Source: an uncultured Bacteroidales bacterium (lineage in GTDB: Bacteria > Bacteroidota > Bacteroidia > Bacteroidales > Paludibacteraceae). Taken from it: DNA of 6,281 nt. Location: positions 1-6,281 of the forward strand of contig CALZHO010000053.1 in the NCBI GenBank assembly GCA_945787425.1, read 5' to 3'. The notes under the pieces were generated by a model. It was given only the letters and a program-made list of their open reading frames with translations, had not been told where the DNA came from and searched no databases. The position numbers and the translations under genes were made by a program. Of the stretch, positions 5,285-6,281 are shown piece after piece (the stretch's first letter is position 1; each line of letters opens with the position of its first letter).

Positions 5285-6281
5285 CTAAAATATCCTCCCC
5301 ACCTGATATATCACAAAACTCAGCACCCACGCCAGCACCAGCGACTGCACTACGCTGTACCATGCCCATTTGGCACCAATCTCTTTTCTCAGTGTCGTGA
5401 TTGTCGCCACGCATGGGAAGTACAACAGCACAAACACCATAAACGCATAAGCCGTCACGGGTGTGAATGCCGTCAGTGCGCTCTCAGCGGGGTAGAGTAT
5501 GCCCATCGTGGACACGATGGCTTCTTTGGCGGGCAGTCCTGTCAGTAGGCATACCGACATTTTCCAGTCAAATCCTAACGGACGCATCACGGGCTCCATC
5601 CAGTGCCCAATCATCGCCAAATAACTATCTTCCATATGGTCTATGCTGCCAGTCGGGAAGTAGGTCAGTGCCCAAATGATAACGCTTGCCCAGATGATGA
5701 CTGCAGGAATCTTCTGCAAGTAATCCGCTACGCGCTCCCAGATGTGCAATCCTGTATTGCGTAGGGTAGGGCGGCGGTAGGGGGGCAACTCGCTCACATA
5801 GTCGTGTTTGGGTTGACGGAAAGCGGGCATATGCTGCATCATCCATGCGAATAAAATGCTCAGCAAGATACCTATGATATATAGCGACAGCATCACCAAC
5901 GCTTTCTGCTCTGTAAAGAATGCTCCTATAAACAGCATATATACGGGCAGTCGTGCCGAACAACTCATAAACGGTACCATCATCATCGTGATGGCTCGGT
6001 CTTTCTTGTTGGTAATATCCTTAGCAGCCATGATGGCAGGCACGTTGCAACCGAAGCCCATCAGCATCGGGATGAATGAACTACCGTGCAACCCGATACG
6101 GTGCATAATCTTGTCCATGGTGTATGCCACACGCGCCATGTATCCGGAATCCTCCATCAGATTGAGGAAGAAGAACATGATGATGATATTCGGCAGAAAG
6201 GCCAATACAGCACCTATACCCATCACTACACCGTCTATGAGCAGACTGCTCCACCATACTGCGGGCATCAAACCGCGCAAC
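5285..6281 (-). CDS. feoB: Ferrous iron transport protein B (FeoB), C-terminal permease part; 5' end outside window
   Basis: The visible 331 residues (numbered from the codon at 6280) are the C-terminal membrane part of FeoB, the inner-membrane Fe2+ importer; the N-terminal GTPase lies beyond the window edge. The frame is open to the edge, so the TTG at 6280 is an internal Leu codon and not a start. Signature stretches in order: GIGAVLAFLP (21-30), MEDSGYMAR (42-50), GFGCNVPAIMA (75-85), PFMSCSARLPVY (103-114), GLPAKEAIVSTMGILY (248-263) and LLYFPCVATI (285-294). The conserved Cys78, Cys107 and Cys290 are present. Hydrophobic segments near 17-40, 112-122, 127-148, 190-208, 275-296 and 308-328 are consistent with the gate and core helices. 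The C-terminus ends normally, at a TAG created at the edge of the heptamer array. The receptor and HMA genes follow on the same strand, suggesting one metal operon. Any feoA or Fur-like site would be outside the window. Confidence 0.96.
   Translation of the reverse strand, partial: LRGLMPAVWWSSLLIDGVVMGIGAVLAFLPNIIIMFFFLNLMEDSGYMARVAYTMDKIMHRIGLHGSSFIPMLMGFGCNVPAIMAAKDITNKKDRAITMMMVPFMSCSARLPVYMLFIGAFFTEQKALVMLSLYIIGILLSILFAWMMQHMPAFRQPKHDYVSELPPYRRPTLRNTGLHIWERVADYLQKIPAVIIWASVIIWALTYFPTGSIDHMEDSYLAMIGHWMEPVMRPLGFDWKMSVCLLTGLPAKEAIVSTMGILYPAESALTAFTPVTAYAFMVFVLLYFPCVATITTLRKEIGAKWAWYSVVQSLVLAWVLSFVIYQVGRIF

Noticed and set aside
5625..5963. 112-residue minus-strand frame within feoB
   Set aside because: It is an out-of-frame shadow of conserved FeoB sequence.
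6278..6280. TTG as the feoB start
   Set aside because: The frame stays open to the window edge and the FeoB GTPase and first membrane part must lie upstream, so this is an internal Leu codon.

Overview
The window looks like chromosomal DNA of a Bacteroidales-type bacterium (phylum Bacteroidota). Three things point there: promoter motifs of the TTTG / TAnnTTTG kind specific to this phylum; a TonB-dependent receptor with an N-terminal carboxypeptidase-regulatory-like domain; and a secreted TPR plus PD40 beta-propeller protein. Genus cannot be fixed from the sequence alone. No tRNA, rRNA, CRISPR array, transposase or phage gene was seen.

Layout. (a) 14-1396, minus strand: an exported TPR / PD40-propeller / coiled-coil protein. 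(b) 1397-1459: a 63-bp divergent intergenic region with two interleaved Bacteroidota promoters that put transcription starts almost on top of both start codons. (c) 1460-2422, plus strand: an LD-carboxypeptidase of peptidase family S66 (cytoplasmic murein-peptide recycling), with an unusual Ser/Pro/His-rich insert. (d) 2450-2474: a hairpin terminator that can serve both converging transcription units. (e) 2476-6281, minus strand: a probable metal-uptake operon read from right to left. It comprises the C-terminal part of the ferrous iron permease FeoB (cut by the window edge), a TonB-dependent outer-membrane receptor with a Cys-rich plug motif, and a small periplasmic heavy-metal-associated (HMA) protein with a His-rich tail. 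Together the three could carry a metal from outer membrane through periplasm to inner membrane. That relay is inference; the metal could be iron, or copper/zinc for the last two genes.

The most unusual signal is a set of 7-bp repeats. Nine exact CCTYTAA heptamers fill the feoB-receptor gap (5221-5283). A different heptamer (TTAATTC/AAAATTC) fills the receptor-HMA gap (2831-2865). A 30-bp element built from heptamers related to the first family sits in frame twice inside the receptor gene (2971-3000 and 3904-3933), adding the near-identical decapeptides GERLEVKGER and GERLEAKGEK to predicted surface loops. A one-indel relative lies at the 3' end of the LD-carboxypeptidase gene, and the C/T-rich insert in that gene may be a decayed version. 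This suggests a dispersed minisatellite family that tolerates both intergenic and in-frame sites; it is the best candidate here for something little described.
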